This document shows positions 46,447-58,919 of a stretch of 64,000 nt of DNA, piece by piece. The notes under the pieces were generated by a model that was not told the origin of the DNA, ran no database searches, and was given only the letters and a program-made list of their open reading frames with translations. Numbering within the stretch: the stretch's first letter is position 1; each line of letters opens with the position of its first letter. Made by a program: the position numbers and the translations under genes. Origin of the DNA: Cheiracanthium punctorium (taxonomy: Eukaryota > Arthropoda > Arachnida > Araneae > Cheiracanthiidae); contig JAWZYV010012274.1 in the NCBI GenBank assembly GCA_038373885.1, positions 2,604,001 to 2,668,000 on the forward strand. Direction: 5' to 3'.

Positions 46447-47583
46447 TTGAAATGTGACGATAAATGATAAAAAAGAAACAAGACAAGTATAAAATCCGGA
46501 CATATTTTAATTTATGCATGCTTCTTAGTGATATGCATCAAATATTTTTCAGCTAAAAAGTTGTTTAAAAAATTTTAACCTTCTTGTGGAAGGAAAATAA
46601 CCTTTTCTTTCCACAAAATTCTGAAAGCAAATATCTTTAATAAACAAAGAGTTAAACAAAGCAATTTTAATTCAATTACATTTTTAATTAAAATGACAAT
46701 ACCAGATAAAAAACCCAGAAAAAATATTAAATTAATTTTCATAAATTGAAACAGAGAAAAAAGGAAAAAAATGGAAAGAACAGCTCAACTGAATGTAAGT
46801 GTCCAGAAAATTTCTTTTTTGAACTCAACGATTTAATTTCGTGGCTACACTGCTCGAGGCACTTTTATTCCTGTAAAGGGCCATTCGTCGAAAAAATACT
46901 TCAACCAGCAATTTGGTATCAGGAATTCCTTGCCACGCTTCTATCAAGTTGCATTCCGATTACTCCCTTTCTTTCTGAGAATTGATTACCTTTGGTACCT
47001 TCATGCAGATCAAAATACGAATGCAAGAAGAATCAGCATGATCGTCGACGCCGCTTTATTATTATTATTATTTTTTTTTATGAAGATCGGTATTTAAGTA
47101 TGATGAGGAACTAAAAGGGTTCCTATTTCAAGGTAAACACCATGGGGGGGGAAAGAATCGTTCCCTCGGCAATTTCGCGAGAGTCCTTGAGCGTAAACCA
47201 AAAATGTATTATTATCTAAAAAAAAGTGCGGATTTTTTTGGGGTCACACGGAACACCTTTGTTCCGAAGTATGGGCCGCTTGTAGAAGACAAAGCAGTGA
47301 ACCGTAGCAGCACATTTGACCTAGAGGAGGAGTTAGTTACGAAACCATAGCACCTGCCGCCTAATTTCTTTTTGTAGAATGCATTTGCGCTTGCTCAGGT
47401 GTCGGTTGGTCAAAATGATTTCTTTTTATTAGATGAGCAACTTAGCATCTTGACATTTTTCTCTGAGTGAGCAGATTGTCAAATGATATAAAATATATAA
47501 ATGACGAGCTGAATTATCAAAAGTTATAGGATGCGATTTTTAATCACTAATTAATATCTCGAGGATCGTCCTACTTACCGTTT
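46447..47583. other. Unassigned DNA
   Basis: No gene. The 79-codon frame at 46746-46985 has no recognised motif. The block 47230-47360 is GC-richer (GAACACCTTTGTTCCGAAG) but unassigned. Confidence 0.4.
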
Positions 47584-47591
47584 TTACATAC

Positions 47592-48008
47592 CAGGCCAAG
47601 ACTGGCCAGGTCGGGTGGTCGGCGATCGCCGAGGGGCCCCGGAGAGGCATTCAAAAATGGATATACTAATTTATAATAAGAGTAATTTGATTATTTATTT
47701 CCCAGTAATCTTGAGCAGTGACGCAGCGGAGGATCCCAGAAACCCCGCGACTCAAGGGGGCCCTGAAAAGTCAGGGCAACAAACAAATGCCAGTGCAAAA
47801 GTCATCCTGGGCAAGCGCCCGGGCCCCCAACAAAAAGGCGGCCCCCAAATTGTTCTTTAAGTTTAAAAATTTGTAAATTTTGAAAAAGTTTTTGAAAGAG
47901 GAAGCCCTTAGTGAAGCTTTGCCCAGGGCCCCCAATTCAACAAATCGGCTCCTGAGGCCCCTTATCAATCTCTAGTTGAGGGCTCCCAAAGCAGCCAGTC
48001 CGGGCCTG
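47592..48008 (+). mobile_element. hAT-type element (GGCCxxGACTGGCC family) with perfect target duplication
   Basis: 417 bp from CAGGCCAAGACTGGCCAGG to GCCAGTCCGGGCCTG. Flanks ttacatac at 47584-47591 and 48009-48016 are identical. Only non-coding sequence inside, with blocks CCGAGGGGCCCCGG, GGGCAAGCGCCCGGGCCCCC and AGTTGAGGGCTCCCAAAG. The ORFs across it are repeat translation. Older relatives are the pieces at 27047, 29835 and 31227. Confidence 0.9.
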
Positions 48009-48117
48009 TTACATACAGAATTTCGGTTCTAAAGAAAGTCGCAGTAAAAATTTGGCACTTAAATTCTTTTAAAAATGTATAGGTGGTTCTAAAAAACACA
48101 AACCTAACTTGCATTTC

Positions 48118-48284
48118 AGGAGAAGAAATAATTCATTAAACACTATCGTCACCAATATTTCCCCAGAAATCAGTGATAGCCATGAAACACTATCGTGGGG
48201 GAGAGGGGGGGGGAGGAATGTGTCAAAGAACATAGGAATTTTTGTATAGGGGCTTTTAAAATTGTTCTCTTTAATACTCTTTGC
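48118..48284. repeat. Long inverted repeat, left arm
   Basis: About 165 bp from AGGAGAAGAAATAATTCATT to AATACTCTTTGCT. Pairs with 48531-48701 at roughly 97-98%. The differences I see are one base in CACTATCGTC, two in the ATTTCCCC stretch and the exact layout of the G run. Confidence 0.9.
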
Positions 48285-48530
48285 TACTATAAATTAGTGA
48301 AAACTGAAATTAGGCGAAAAGAGTTTTTATGTGGCAAATACTTTTTTTTTGAAAGGGTCAAAAAAGAAATGCCAGATGAGATTATGAATATTTAAGAAAG
48401 GAAAAAATAACATTGTGGACGGGACCACTGACATTTGTTTTAGCAAACAAAATGTAGAAAATAAAAAGTAAAACATTTTGTTTATAACTATACTAATGGG
48501 TTATAGTTAGGGTACTATCCCTTCTACCCC

Positions 48531-48701
48531 TAAGCAAAGAGTATTAAAGAGAACAATTTTAAAAGCCCCTATACAAAAATTCCTATGTTCTTTGACACAT
48601 TCCTCCTCCCCCCCCCTCTCCCCCACGATAGTGTTTCATGGCTATCACTGATTTCTGGGAAAATATTGGTGACGGTAGTGTTTAATGAATTATTTCTTCT
48701 C
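48531..48701. repeat. Long inverted repeat, right arm
   Basis: Inverse of the arm at 48118-48284, from AGCAAAGAGTATTAAAGAGA to TAATGAATTATTTCTTCTC. The spacer of about 246 bp (48285-48530) is AT-rich and non-coding, with a smaller inverse pair around ACAAAATGT/ACATTTTGT near 48447-48482. The arms do not show transposon termini or target duplications. Confidence 0.9.
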
Positions 48702-48986
48702 GTGTTCTCAAACAACATTTTTGGACAACCTACACGATAGCTGTGTGTAATCTTTAAGTTCCCTGAAACACATTTTCGAAATAGCAGCAATTCATACAGC
48801 AATACCTACAAAATGTCACATTTTCTTAGATTCGAAAAAGAAATTAGGTTGTTATGTATAAAAAATGTTGGTACGCTAAACTTCATATTTCCCGACCTTC
48901 ATTTCTATATCTTTCATTCAAGTACATAAACAATATTAATTGCTTTAACAGTTGTACATCAAATTTAATATTCAAGAGTTTGCATA
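48702..48986. other. Unassigned DNA
   Basis: Nothing recognised. Confidence 0.4.
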
Positions 48987-49258
48987 CAAAGTACGTCAGA
49001 AAAGTTTATACACACTTTGAACTGTTATAGAAAATTTATTTTCCGACCTACAATGTTTAATTTCTGGGTAAAGTAAGGCGATATTAATCTAACTTGAAAA
49101 GTAAGTGCACTCTGGTCAAAAAGAAAGTTCTCAATCATGGCCTTCAACATCGATACATTTCTGAGCAGGAGTCGCGACTGATTCCGTACTTAGCAACAAA
49201 GTGTCTGATGCGCAAAATAAATTTTCAGTGAAAGCTCAAAGTGCGTATACATTTCATA
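48987..49258 (-). mobile_element. Tc1/mariner-superfamily MITE
   Basis: The left arm contains TTATACACACTTTGAACTGT and the right arm contains AGCTCAAAGTGCGTATACAT, inverse ends of the same family as 6218 and 26767. The outermost CAGGGTG bases have decayed. On the minus strand the interior reads CAGAAATGTATCGATGTTGA, the same transposase-derived block as in the 6218 copy. Internally deleted. Confidence 0.65.
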
Positions 49259-50223
49259 ACCTTTTCGATTATCATACTTCGGCAAAAGTTTAAAAATACC
49301 GGTAAAATACTTTTTGTTCTTGTTTGAATAATAAATTGTCCAACCTCGCGTTTGAGGGGGTTTGCATAAATTTGTATAAGAGGTTTTCGTTCATTTTGTT
49401 CATTTGGTTTGAAGCTCAAGTTTCGGAACTAAGGCAGGTGTTTCTTTCATTTAGTGAGATTCGAAGAGAAGGTCAATGACTTCTTAGTAGACTGTACTTA
49501 CATTATTTCATATAAATATTGATAGTCAGGGACTGATTATCGCAAAGCCAACGAGGCCTCAGCCTATGGCAAACAAGTTTTACGGCTTCCAAAATGATTA
49601 AAATACCTTAAGATCTACCGTTAAAAAATTAACATAAAAACATTAATGGGGATAAATGAAGAAATTGACTTTTGCAACACATGCTTCCGTGAAAAAGTGC
49701 TTGTTTATACTGTATTCAGGACAGAATAAAAGTCGTGTGAAGGTCCAAAGCATTTCACCATGGAGCAATCATAGATGTGACATCTTTTGAAGAATAATTT
49801 AAAGTTTATGGACTTAAAGTAAAAAAGTTTGGACAAAGAGATATCCCCACACGGAATGTGATATTTGTAATCGCTACAGTGCTCCTCGGGTGCCACATGT
49901 AACAAATTGCAAATAAAAGTATGAAAAATTGAAGAATTTCAATAATCCTGCTGAAGAAAATTTAACAAATCTGCAATTGATGCAACAAGAAAAAAAATAT
50001 CCAGGGGATACCGAAATAAAAATAAAATTCTGAAAGTTGCCTAACACTTGATTTCAGCATTTAAATCTATATGAGGAGGAAACAAAATATAATAATTATT
50101 ATTTATTTCAAACAGTCAGTTATGGCATTTTATAAATTTGCTAATGGTATGTTGTTAAATAAGTCTTTGAAATCATAAATATACGTATGAAACTTATTTG
50201 TTCTTTAAGTGACAGTTGTTGTT
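49259..50223. other. Unassigned DNA; hAT left end at 49527
   Basis: CAGGGACTGATTATCGCAAA at 49527, followed by AACGAGGCCTCAGCCTATGG, resembles a hAT left end. Its right end was not found. The remainder is AT-rich with no gene. Confidence 0.4.
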
Positions 50224-50345
50224 TGATTAAGGCCAATCGTCTGCACGAGGGATCTAGGCCTATGGGTGGGACGCGACCTGGTTTCGAACCAGGTACCTTC
50301 CGTCTTCCAGTTCAGTGCGCTATGCACCATGCCACTGGTCGGGTT
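50224..50345 (-). repeat. tRNA-derived SINE (family B), internally deleted
   Basis: Plus-strand AAGGCCAATCGTCTGCACGA and TCTAGGCCTATGGGTGGGA (tail) join directly to CGCGACCTGGTTTCGAACC and the head. The minus-strand B box CCTGGTTCGAAACCAGG is intact. The central TCCTAACCCGTATTT part is deleted. The copy still has the two tRNA-like boxes. Confidence 0.8.
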
Positions 50346-50980
50346 CTTTATTTGGAGGTTTCTTACGATTTCTTATTGATGTTGAATATGCATATATTTT
50401 TTACTGATGATGTTTCTTAAATACCCGGTTATATAATTACATTTGATTGCATTTTACAATATTAAGTGAATTTCAACTTGTTCTATCCTATATAACATAA
50501 GCTCTGTTCAATGAGTTTTTTTAAGGGTGCTTCTCTGTAGAATTCTTAAGAGAAAAACTTTTGCTATAAAATTCAAATTGCACATCCCATTTAAGACAGC
50601 TGATCTCGTTAAGATATATATAACTTAGTACTTTGAAAAAGTAATACCTCTTTAAAGTTAATGCGTTTTATATTTGGATGTAATTTAATTAAAATATTGC
50701 ACTGATATACCAAGAAAAATAATAAATACTCTATAAAAAAATAGATTTGAAATCTGCAAAACTTGACAGAAATAGTAGATAACAAATAATTTTATTGCCA
50801 ATGGGTGCCTGCTTAAAATTTAATCTGTTCACTAATTTTGTCATAGTTCCTCAATAAGTAAAAAGGGTTGTGAAACATGTGCTGAAATTATTAGCGATTT
50901 CCGTTTCAAATCTAATTATTATTCATTTTTTTATGAAATTAAGCAGTCAACTGAAATATATTTGTGTTATAACAAATTTA
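50346..50980. other. Unassigned AT-rich DNA
   Basis: No gene or repeat recognised. Confidence 0.45.
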
Positions 50981-51106
50981 CATGAGGGGCATCTGCCTAC
51001 AGAGGGGGAGGGGCAAGACTTTTTAAGCGGTTCTAATGTGTATTCACGTTACATCTGAAGAAAGCCACCCAAAATTCCAGACTGCTAGATCGACAGCCGC
51101 TACAGC
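50981..51106 (-). repeat. SINE family A, head truncated
   Basis: GAGGGGCATCTGCCTACAG, GGGGCAAGACTTTTTAAGCG, TGTATTCACGTTACATCTG and TTCCAGACTGCTAGATCGAC in order. The tRNA-like head is missing after ACAGCCGC. Confidence 0.75.
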
Positions 51107-52816
51107 CATCCAACATGTACTGAAATATGAACAGTATAACACATCTAATAATGTAAATTTATCATAAAATATTTTTTATTTTAACTTCGCTTTAATTTTA
51201 CAAGTAGGTTAACGTTGATTTCTTTAGAAACTCGTAGCATTTCATAGAGAATTACAATCAATCTATTTCAGTACAGGACAGTCATACAATATATTACAAC
51301 GTGTACCATGGCCATTATATATGTGACGTCGAAACAGACAAGTGACGACTTGATTTCAGTATATATATATATATACAAACCACTCATTTTAACTAAACAT
51401 CATCCGGCCATCGTGTTTAGAAAATCTACGTTTTCAACAGTTCCATATTAGGCACACGAGGACATTACGAACATGAGGACAAAACTCTCATTTTCTCACT
51501 GTCACTGTCCAGTTATTCAGATAATAAGTGAACTTGAAGCGCTAGAAATATAATTAGAAATGTTTCATTTACGATGTTTTCCCTTTTTACGTCAGAAATG
51601 CGGAAATCTTGTAGCTAATAAAAGAACGTTTTTGAGGTAAAATGTTCCTCGTTTAATCCGATGCCTATATCATTTTTCTAATCGTGAAAACCAACCAGTT
51701 TTGCACTTGTTCAGACCTATGTAAGATTTTATGTGGGATGCAGCTTCTAAATATAAAGACAGAAAATCGGTTCTCTTTTTCATGATCTAAAAGTATGTTT
51801 CTTAGAAAAATACCTCTCAAGTAGATTTGCTATAGAAGAACACATGTTTATATCTTTTTACAGAAGCGGACTTTAAAAAAAAGATTTATAAAAGGTTATA
51901 AAAATGGCTGAGTGGCATCCAGCTTAAAAATCGACCAGGACAAAGAAAAAAGGGGGGGGGCAAAATATATTTTAAAAATAAGCACTCAGCAGTAAATTTT
52001 AAAATTATATTTAATTTTGTATCGTTATTTATCTCTGGGTTATTTAAATTCTTATGTTTATTAAAATTTAAAGTTTTGATCTACAATTGATCTTCAGAAG
52101 ATGAGCTATAAGTACACAAATTTAAATTAACACCTCATGTATTAATTCTAATGTAAAGGAGCATTAAAGTTTTTAAAAAATTTCATCTGACTGGAAAATT
52201 CAGGTTAATGGCACCAGATGTAGAGGATCAATACAGTTCTCCGCATCTTCTTAGCCTGCTGATGTATCGCGGTAAAAAAAAAAAAAAAAAATGAAAAGCA
52301 AGTTCAGTCAATTAATATTTAAGGTTTTCAGATACAATTAAAGCTTTTGAGAGAGGTTTTAGATTTGGGTTGATTTCGCTCATGTAAACAAGATATTTAT
52401 TTAGGTCAAATTAGAATTTTTCTCAAACTTGTCGCGACAAAAAAGTTTTCTATATTCGCCAACGAGTTAAAATGTTAAGAAATTATATTACATGCAGTAA
52501 GAGCAGTTATACTTGAAAGATAAAACTTAAAACATTTCAAATTTTAATATTAAATCATGCATCATGGATAAAATTTGATATTTTCAGATTAAAGAAGCTG
52601 AAAATGAAAACAGACGCTGAATTCGAAAAATGCTTCCGATTATGGAAACATCGCTGGGATAAGTTGCGTTTCATTTGAAGGGGAATATTGTATACGTTTT
52701 AGACAATTTATTTTAATGAAGACAGAGTATCCCCCCCCCAGGTATTTCCATTTTTTCAATAGAAAAGATAATTTTTCAGGACTACTAAAAACCCTTCAGA
52801 AAGAGCTTAGCTCAAG
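51107..52816. other. Unassigned DNA
   Basis: (TA)n at 51359-51374, a G run at 51951-51960 and an A run at 52274-52291. No gene is recognised. Confidence 0.45.
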
Positions 52817-52960
52817 CCTATTGCTTAGCGCAATATTGAATGGCATAGATCACTGGAGTAAATAAGGAAAGCAATTGGCCTATATACAATTAGCCTATTG
52901 CTAAGCTTATTGCTTAGCGCAATATTGAATGGCGTAGGTCACTGGAGTAAATAAGGAAAG
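52817..52960 (+). repeat. Tandem duplication, two 55-bp units 89 bp apart
   Basis: Units at 52817-52871 and 52906-52960 share TTGCTTAGCGCAATATTGAA, TCACTGGAGTAAATAAGGAA and AG with three mismatches. The spacer has a further copy of TTAGCCTATTGCTAAG. A recent local duplication. Confidence 0.85.
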
Positions 52961-55900
52961 TATTTGTTCGTTATAGGCGAAACTGCAAAAACTACTTCAT
53001 CGGACGTTATATCCAAAGGTTCATAAAGGCCTTAGGACGGGCTAATACTTCCTTATATTTAAATTCTAATGTTATACGAAAAAGAAAATAAACGAACTAA
53101 TAGCACCCACTTTACTAAATTTCTGTTTTTGGGTACATTAGATGTTCTTGATTGTGTCGGACAGGTCAACACGCCTACGATAATGGTAAGGTCACACACA
53201 AGCAGAAAAGAAGATATGAATCGGTTAAGTGTCAATACCACATTGATTTTTCAGAGTTAAGAACTGTAATCTCATAAAGTTTCTTTTGAAGACTTCAGAG
53301 AAACTTCAAATTCCGTAAACTAACCGAATTGTATGCATCCAATTTTCAGTCAAAACCTCCTACTATTTACATTTTTTTTTTCTGAATCATACATCTTTTA
53401 GCTAAAAAAATTTCTTGTTAGGTTACGAGAGGGCTTGAAGCCTTTTAAGCCGCCATCCCCTCTCTGACTACGCGTCTGCTTTACCGTTAAAAATGGAACG
53501 CAAAACACTAACAGTGCAGTTACAGTTCAGAAATACTTCTACAAAAGGATTTTTAGGTTCTCCCTCTCTTCAGTTCCGTCCAGACGACTTCCTGTCCACG
53601 CTTTGTACATTTGAACGTATATATCTGAATGTCCAAGAAATTTCTGAAGGGATATATTAGGCGAATATCCGGTCTAAAGCTGAAGAATGATAAGCAAAGT
53701 ATAATATTTTTCCAGTGAACATCTATATACGACAAAAATAAATAAGTAAATACGTAACATTAAAGTACCTGAACTTTCTCAGTATTTCGCGCACTAATTC
53801 TCATAAAGTTAAAAATAATAAATGGTGGAATATGCATTCTGCATAATAGTTGGAAATAAACAAAAGCATCTATGCTTTTTTTTTTTTTTTTTTTTTTCCA
53901 GTTAACTGTAATAGCTTAGATTAAAAAAATAGAAACATGTAATTTTAAATCCATCTCCTGTTTCTGGATAAGAGTAAATAATTAGTCATAAAGCTGCCAC
54001 TGTTGAATAAATGTAATATACTCAAATAGTTAGCGACTGACTGCTCTGAGATCCGTTAGTATTTTCTCTCTCTTGCCTCTTTAACTACCTAATTATTAAC
54101 TGTAAAAATGGAAATTCAAAAAGCAAAGTTCGATATTAATTTAAAAAGTTTTAAATTTGGATTGTTACAACGGTTTTGTATAGGTATAGATTAGGAAAAT
54201 TAAAATTTACTTGATCTTTTATAGAATAAAACGAGCTGCTTTGCACTGAAAGTGAACTTAAATTCTTGCTCTTAAGAGCAAAACACATATCATTTTTGCT
54301 CGTAGAACTGTATTTTTAGGTTCTTATTTTCTTCCATGTGGTAAGTTTGCTTATTACTTAAAAAGCTATTAAGAAGGAATTGACTTGTAAAAACCTGATA
54401 AACGTAATAATGGCAATGTTATTTATTTGTGTGGATATTAGAATAATATCATGATACAAATGCTCAGGGCGAGGGTTATTTTTTTGAAAAAGACTAGATC
54501 TTAATTGTTCTAAATCATAAATTTTGAATCATCTTTTAATTATCAAAAAGTATTTATTTTATGGACGTACTATGTATATATGTTTACCAAATCTGTATAA
54601 TCTTGAGCTTCTTTATACATGAAACTCCTACACACGTTTGGGTTTCATGTACCTTTTTTGTATTATTATTATTGCTTTTGAAATAAGGAATATACAAAAT
54701 ATTACAGAAAAATCTCAGGATAAATATATCCATATTAATATAATAAGCAAATTTTGTTGTACTTAGCATGTTTGATTTCGAAAAAAGCATTAGGATTTGC
54801 TGAACTTTAATCCTTACATCGTTGTATTTTTTATGCAGTCAATTAAGTTTAATTTATGTTTGTTATCAAGGGATCTCCATTGTCACAAGAATGATGCGAT
54901 TTACGAAATAAATTAAAGATAACTGGCCACTCTCCTACCATTCAAGGCTACTTTTATTACTATAGAAACTAATCACGTCACTTAATTTTTCTTAACCAAC
55001 AATTTAGACACGAAAGTAATAATATGAAATGCCTTGCATCTCTAGAAAGAAAGGTTTCACTTGTCAAAATAAGATAGTGAAACAAAACCACACACCTTTT
55101 ACATACCTTACCAATTACATAACTTTTCACTTGTTAAATAGGCTTTCTAACTGCTATTATCTCAAACAGAATTATGTCTGCGTATTGCGGGTACTTACTC
55201 ATCATTCAAAAATACCGTATGTAGTTTTAAAAGTACTTTTTTTTTTTTTAATTTCAATCGCGTTCTTTTAGTGACGAGATAATTGTTGTATTTTATTTTA
55301 AAGTAATTTTAATGTAATTTTTGGATTTAAATAAAAATGTGTATACATATCTTTTTCGCAGAAACTATCTCATAGTACATGTAAATCTACTTAATCTTGC
55401 ATTATAATTGAGTTCAAGACTAGTCCCCTGCTCTATCTCCCCTATTTCCCCCGCAATGGGATCCCCTGCTCTGTTCAAAATTGTATGACCTACCTTTTCG
55501 GATTTTCCGAAAACAGGTTGATTGTAGTATACACCAGCAGCAGTCTCCTGTATACAACAATGTATAAGGTCATACCAACTCCTGGGTTATTCAAAGAAGA
55601 AAAAATCTCCCTGTTTATTCGTTGGTTGTAACCTCAAAAGGCTATAACACAACAAACTAGGTTCAGGGTTATCTGTAAATAGACGATATCTGAGAAATTT
55701 TCACTCAAATTTTATATCACACGGTCAGATCACATTTTTTCTCCTAATTTGTTCGCATGACGATTTTGTTTATGTACTCTAATAATTTTCCGAACACAAA
55801 TTTTATTTAACATCATAAACTTGCTGATTGACTCTAAGAAAAATCTCAAAAGTCATCAAACATAAAGCTTCCAAATACATTGCGAAAGATTTCTGAGAGC

Positions 55901-56440
55901 GCATTAATGGTTCACTGCTCGAAAAAGGTTACCCAATTCCATGTGCCCTTACATTCACATGGGCATAGTCATCAATTTTCATTTCCCAATGTTACTCCAA
56001 TATGTCTTACACATAATTCTATACTCAGTTTCTTTTTTTTTTTTCAGCTGTACATAAGGAGTTACCAGATCTTTATCCCACGCAAAATTTCATGGATTTT
56101 CCCAAAAGATTATTTTAAAGGAAGTTAGAAATTTTGATTTCTTTATCTCTGAAATTCCGTTGTTGCAACTTTCCTGAAACTGAATATGTTTGCATTTGGG
56201 ATGGAAAGTGTCAAAGTTAATACTAAGAATGATAATATTTCTGCGATAAATAAGTCATCAGGACAGGATAAAACATAATTTTATTGTGATTAGGTTTTTT
56301 TCCTTTTTTTATTTTAACAATGACAATTAGAGATATATATACACTTTTCTTTTAAGTTATTTATTAAACATTCAAATTACTCCGAACATATAAAAAATAT
56401 CACAAAATAGCTACCGCATTCGATTTCCATATTTTTGATT
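52961..56440. other. Unassigned AT-rich DNA
   Basis: No gene. The mirrored frames at 53059-53241 and 53069-53260 overlap on opposite strands without any motif. Poly-T of about 24 at 53876-53897. Confidence 0.45.
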
Positions 56441-56450
56441 TATTTATGTA

Positions 56451-57421
56451 CTAGATGTTGCCCGTCAAAATTTGACGGGAAATAACTTCATAGTTCTACA
56501 GAAAAATTGAGTAGCGAGAGGGGGTGGGGGAAGAAGGTAGTCTCACACAAATACATAGTAATCACTTATTTCCACTTTCTTTACGTGTTACCCCAATATA
56601 CGTACTACCGAAAATTAAATATGTCCGCGTTTAGTAGTAGTCGTAATTCCAAATTTTTGTTTATTTTCATCAACAAAATGTTCGTTTTGATTTCTCAATC
56701 TTATTTTTATAATCAAAAAACACAATAATGCTTGCGGTGGTCTTTTTACTTTCCGAACATGTACCATGTAAGGAAAGTATTGTAATCATGAAAAAATTCG
56801 AATTCGAGATTTTGGTGTATTGACACCTTTTGAGATCTTCTGAGTTCATTTATGCTATTTTTACGAGATGTATGTATGTATGTATGTATGTATGTGTGTG
56901 CGTGCGTGTATGTGTGTATGTGTGTTTGTGAGTGAACGCGATAGCTCTTAAACGGGGCATTCGATTGAGCTCAAATTGGGTATATACGTTATAAACCCCC
57001 GTCGCAAGACCGGTATTGATTTTGGTGTGTATAGGACTTATAGTTTTTCTACAGGGCTACGACAAAGATTTCTTTTACATTATGGCCTATGGGAGGAAAT
57101 TCTTGAAAGTGCGCTAGCGTTTAAACGGTACATTCGATTGAACTCAAATAGGGTATACATGTTATAAACCACCATCGTAAGACCGGTATTGATTTTGATG
57201 TGTATAGGACTTATAGTTTTTCTACAGGGCTACGACAAAGATTTCTTTTACATTATGGCCTATCGGGAGAAATTCTTGAAAGTGCGCTAGCGTTTAAACG
57301 GTACATTCAATTGAGCTTCAATTTGGTATGTTTGAATTATTCATCGATTAAAATTAATTTAAATGCTCGGTAATGATCTTAATCGTAAGTGTTCGGAAAG
57401 TCGAGTGGAGTCACTCCAGAT
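56451..57421 (+). mobile_element. Interspersed repeat containing a 173-bp tandem array
   Basis: Begins near CTAGATGTTG and the near-perfect palindrome CCCGTCAAAATTTGACGGG (56461-56479, 9-bp arms). CTTTCCGAACA (56749-56759) and TGTTCGGAAAG (57390-57400) are inverse motifs around the array. A TATG/TG microsatellite (56870-56930) precedes 2.3 units of 173 bp, recognised by AAACGG at 56950, 57123 and 57296. It ends GTCGAGTGGAGTCACTCCAG. A copy in the other orientation is at 58920-59285. Class unknown. Confidence 0.65.
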
Positions 57422-57843
57422 TTTTTTTTTCTTAAGAAGAGGAAAGAAAAATTTAAAAACGAACTCTTGAGTTTTTAACTCAGTAAAGCTTATCTCCGAA
57501 GCAGTGCACATACAAACTTTATTCAGAATTCAAAAATAAAAGGAGGCACGAAAGGGAAGAAAAAACCGAATACCGTACTTAAAACATTTTAAAAAAAAAT
57601 TAAAACATGAGAGTTTAGAAATAATAACTCATCCCGAGTCTGGCACTCTCCTATGAGTCTCCCTAACTGCCTCTATTTTACGAGTATGGCACTCTCAGAC
57701 GAAAAGAAAGTCTCGTCAGGCGATCGTTTCTGAGCGATAGTGAGGTATGTCACGTTTTGAAGGCGATGCTCTCATTCCGAGGGAAAAAAAAAAGTAAGCA
57801 AATTTTCAATAGGGCGACATCTTTGCTCTTAGCTTATTGGGGG
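57422..57843. other. Unassigned DNA
   Basis: No gene. The motif GGCACTCTC occurs at 57640 and 57687. Confidence 0.4.
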
Positions 57844-57851
57844 GAAGGGGG

Positions 57852-58251
57852 CAGGGCCTTATTATTGCATGGGCAAATCGGGACTTTGCCCAGGGCCCCC
57901 CGGCTCAAAAGGGTCCACAATTTCGAATTTTGTTTTGAAATATTCTTTTTTATGTCAAAATTTTATGAAATATTATGGAAAACAAATTTCATAGATGGAA
58001 CTATGAAACACAGAGGCGTAGCCAAGGGGGGGTTAGGGGGTCATAACCTCCCCCATGAGGAATTTTTTGCCATACAAAATGTATATTCTTCACTACATTA
58101 TCACACACACGTATACATATATATGAGTTGCAGTAGTCATAACCCCCCCCCCCATGAAAAATTTCTGGCTACGCCCCTGATGAAACAAATTTCATAGATT
58201 CCCCCAAATTCATCAATGCGCGGGGTCCCTGTGGGTCATAATCGGGCCCTG
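57852..58251. mobile_element. hAT-type element with a second hAT MITE inside
   Basis: Left CAGGGCCTTATTATTGCATG, right GGTCATAATCGGGCCCTG. Flanks gaaggggg at 57844-57851 and 58252-58259 are identical. Inner copy at 58011-58179. Without it the element is 231 bp before counting the inner duplication. The 146-codon frame at 57757-58197 runs across both and is not a gene. Confidence 0.88.
58011..58179 (+). mobile_element. hAT-type MITE (CAGAGGCGTAGCCA family), recent, nested copy
   Basis: 169 bp from CAGAGGCGTAGCCAAGG to TTCTGGCTACGCCCCTG. Flanks atgaaaca at 58003-58010 and 58180-58187 are identical. It sits within the 57852 element, so it is the younger insertion. Confidence 0.93.
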
Positions 58252-58259
58252 GAAGGGGG

Positions 58260-58919
58260 ACCTTTTTACGTAAAAATGAGCGTAAATTAACGTAATATTG
58301 TGCTTCTAATCCCCCTTCCCTCAAAAACTATTACTGTAATGATATAATTTTTGCAGATTTTGTTTTCGGTAATTTACATGATACAGTGGTCCGTTGTGCA
58401 TATTTAGGATGACTTTTTGGAGTTTAGGATGATATTTTTCGGTCCTTTTGCTTTGCAAAATCTCTTAACATTCAGTCTGTATCGATGGACTAAGTATATC
58501 AGACGGTGACTCAAAGTTGCTAATTCTCTCAAGCGCTTTTGGAAAATTAGTCGATCTGAGATAGTTTTTTTTAAATTTTCATTTTGAAAAACTTCTCTTG
58601 CCACTAGCAACCCGGAAGGGTAGGTAAAAGTCCTCTAACTCACAAAATTATTACGAAACATATCTATGAAATAACTTGTAGTTAAGTAATTAAGTCTTAG
58701 CGCATAGCAGCTCTCCTGCGTCTCCTTCTGTACTTAAAAATATAATCTCATCTAAGAGATCATTTGCATCTATAGTCCATGGCCTAATTAATGTGACCAC
58801 TAGGCACTTTCTATCCACAACACCAGTGTTTTTATACTAATAAAAATTTTTCGGTAAATATTCACGGAAGAGTTGCCACAACCGTAAAACAACAATTTAT
58901 TCACAGAAGTTTTACCTTA
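58260..58919. other. Unassigned DNA
   Basis: No gene. TGGCCTAATTAATGTGACCA at 58780-58799 recalls the end motif after the Tc1 relic at 23.1 kb, but nothing else of that element is seen. Confidence 0.4.

Noticed and set aside
47615..47860. 81-codon frame and its minus-strand mirror at 47771-47968
   Set aside because: Both lie inside the hAT element 47592-48008, and a similar non-coding interior is present in the copy at 31227.
50280..50335. tRNA gene suggested by CCTGGTTCGAAACCAGG
   Set aside because: The same head and tail belong to SINE family B, with the body deleted in this copy.
56865..56935. CRISPR-like or satellite array
   Set aside because: It is a simple TATG/TG microsatellite; there are no spacers, and the genome is clearly eukaryotic.
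57757..58197. 146-codon open frame as a gene
   Set aside because: It runs across two nested hAT elements, including their poly-C and poly-G runs. Its peptide is transposon translation.
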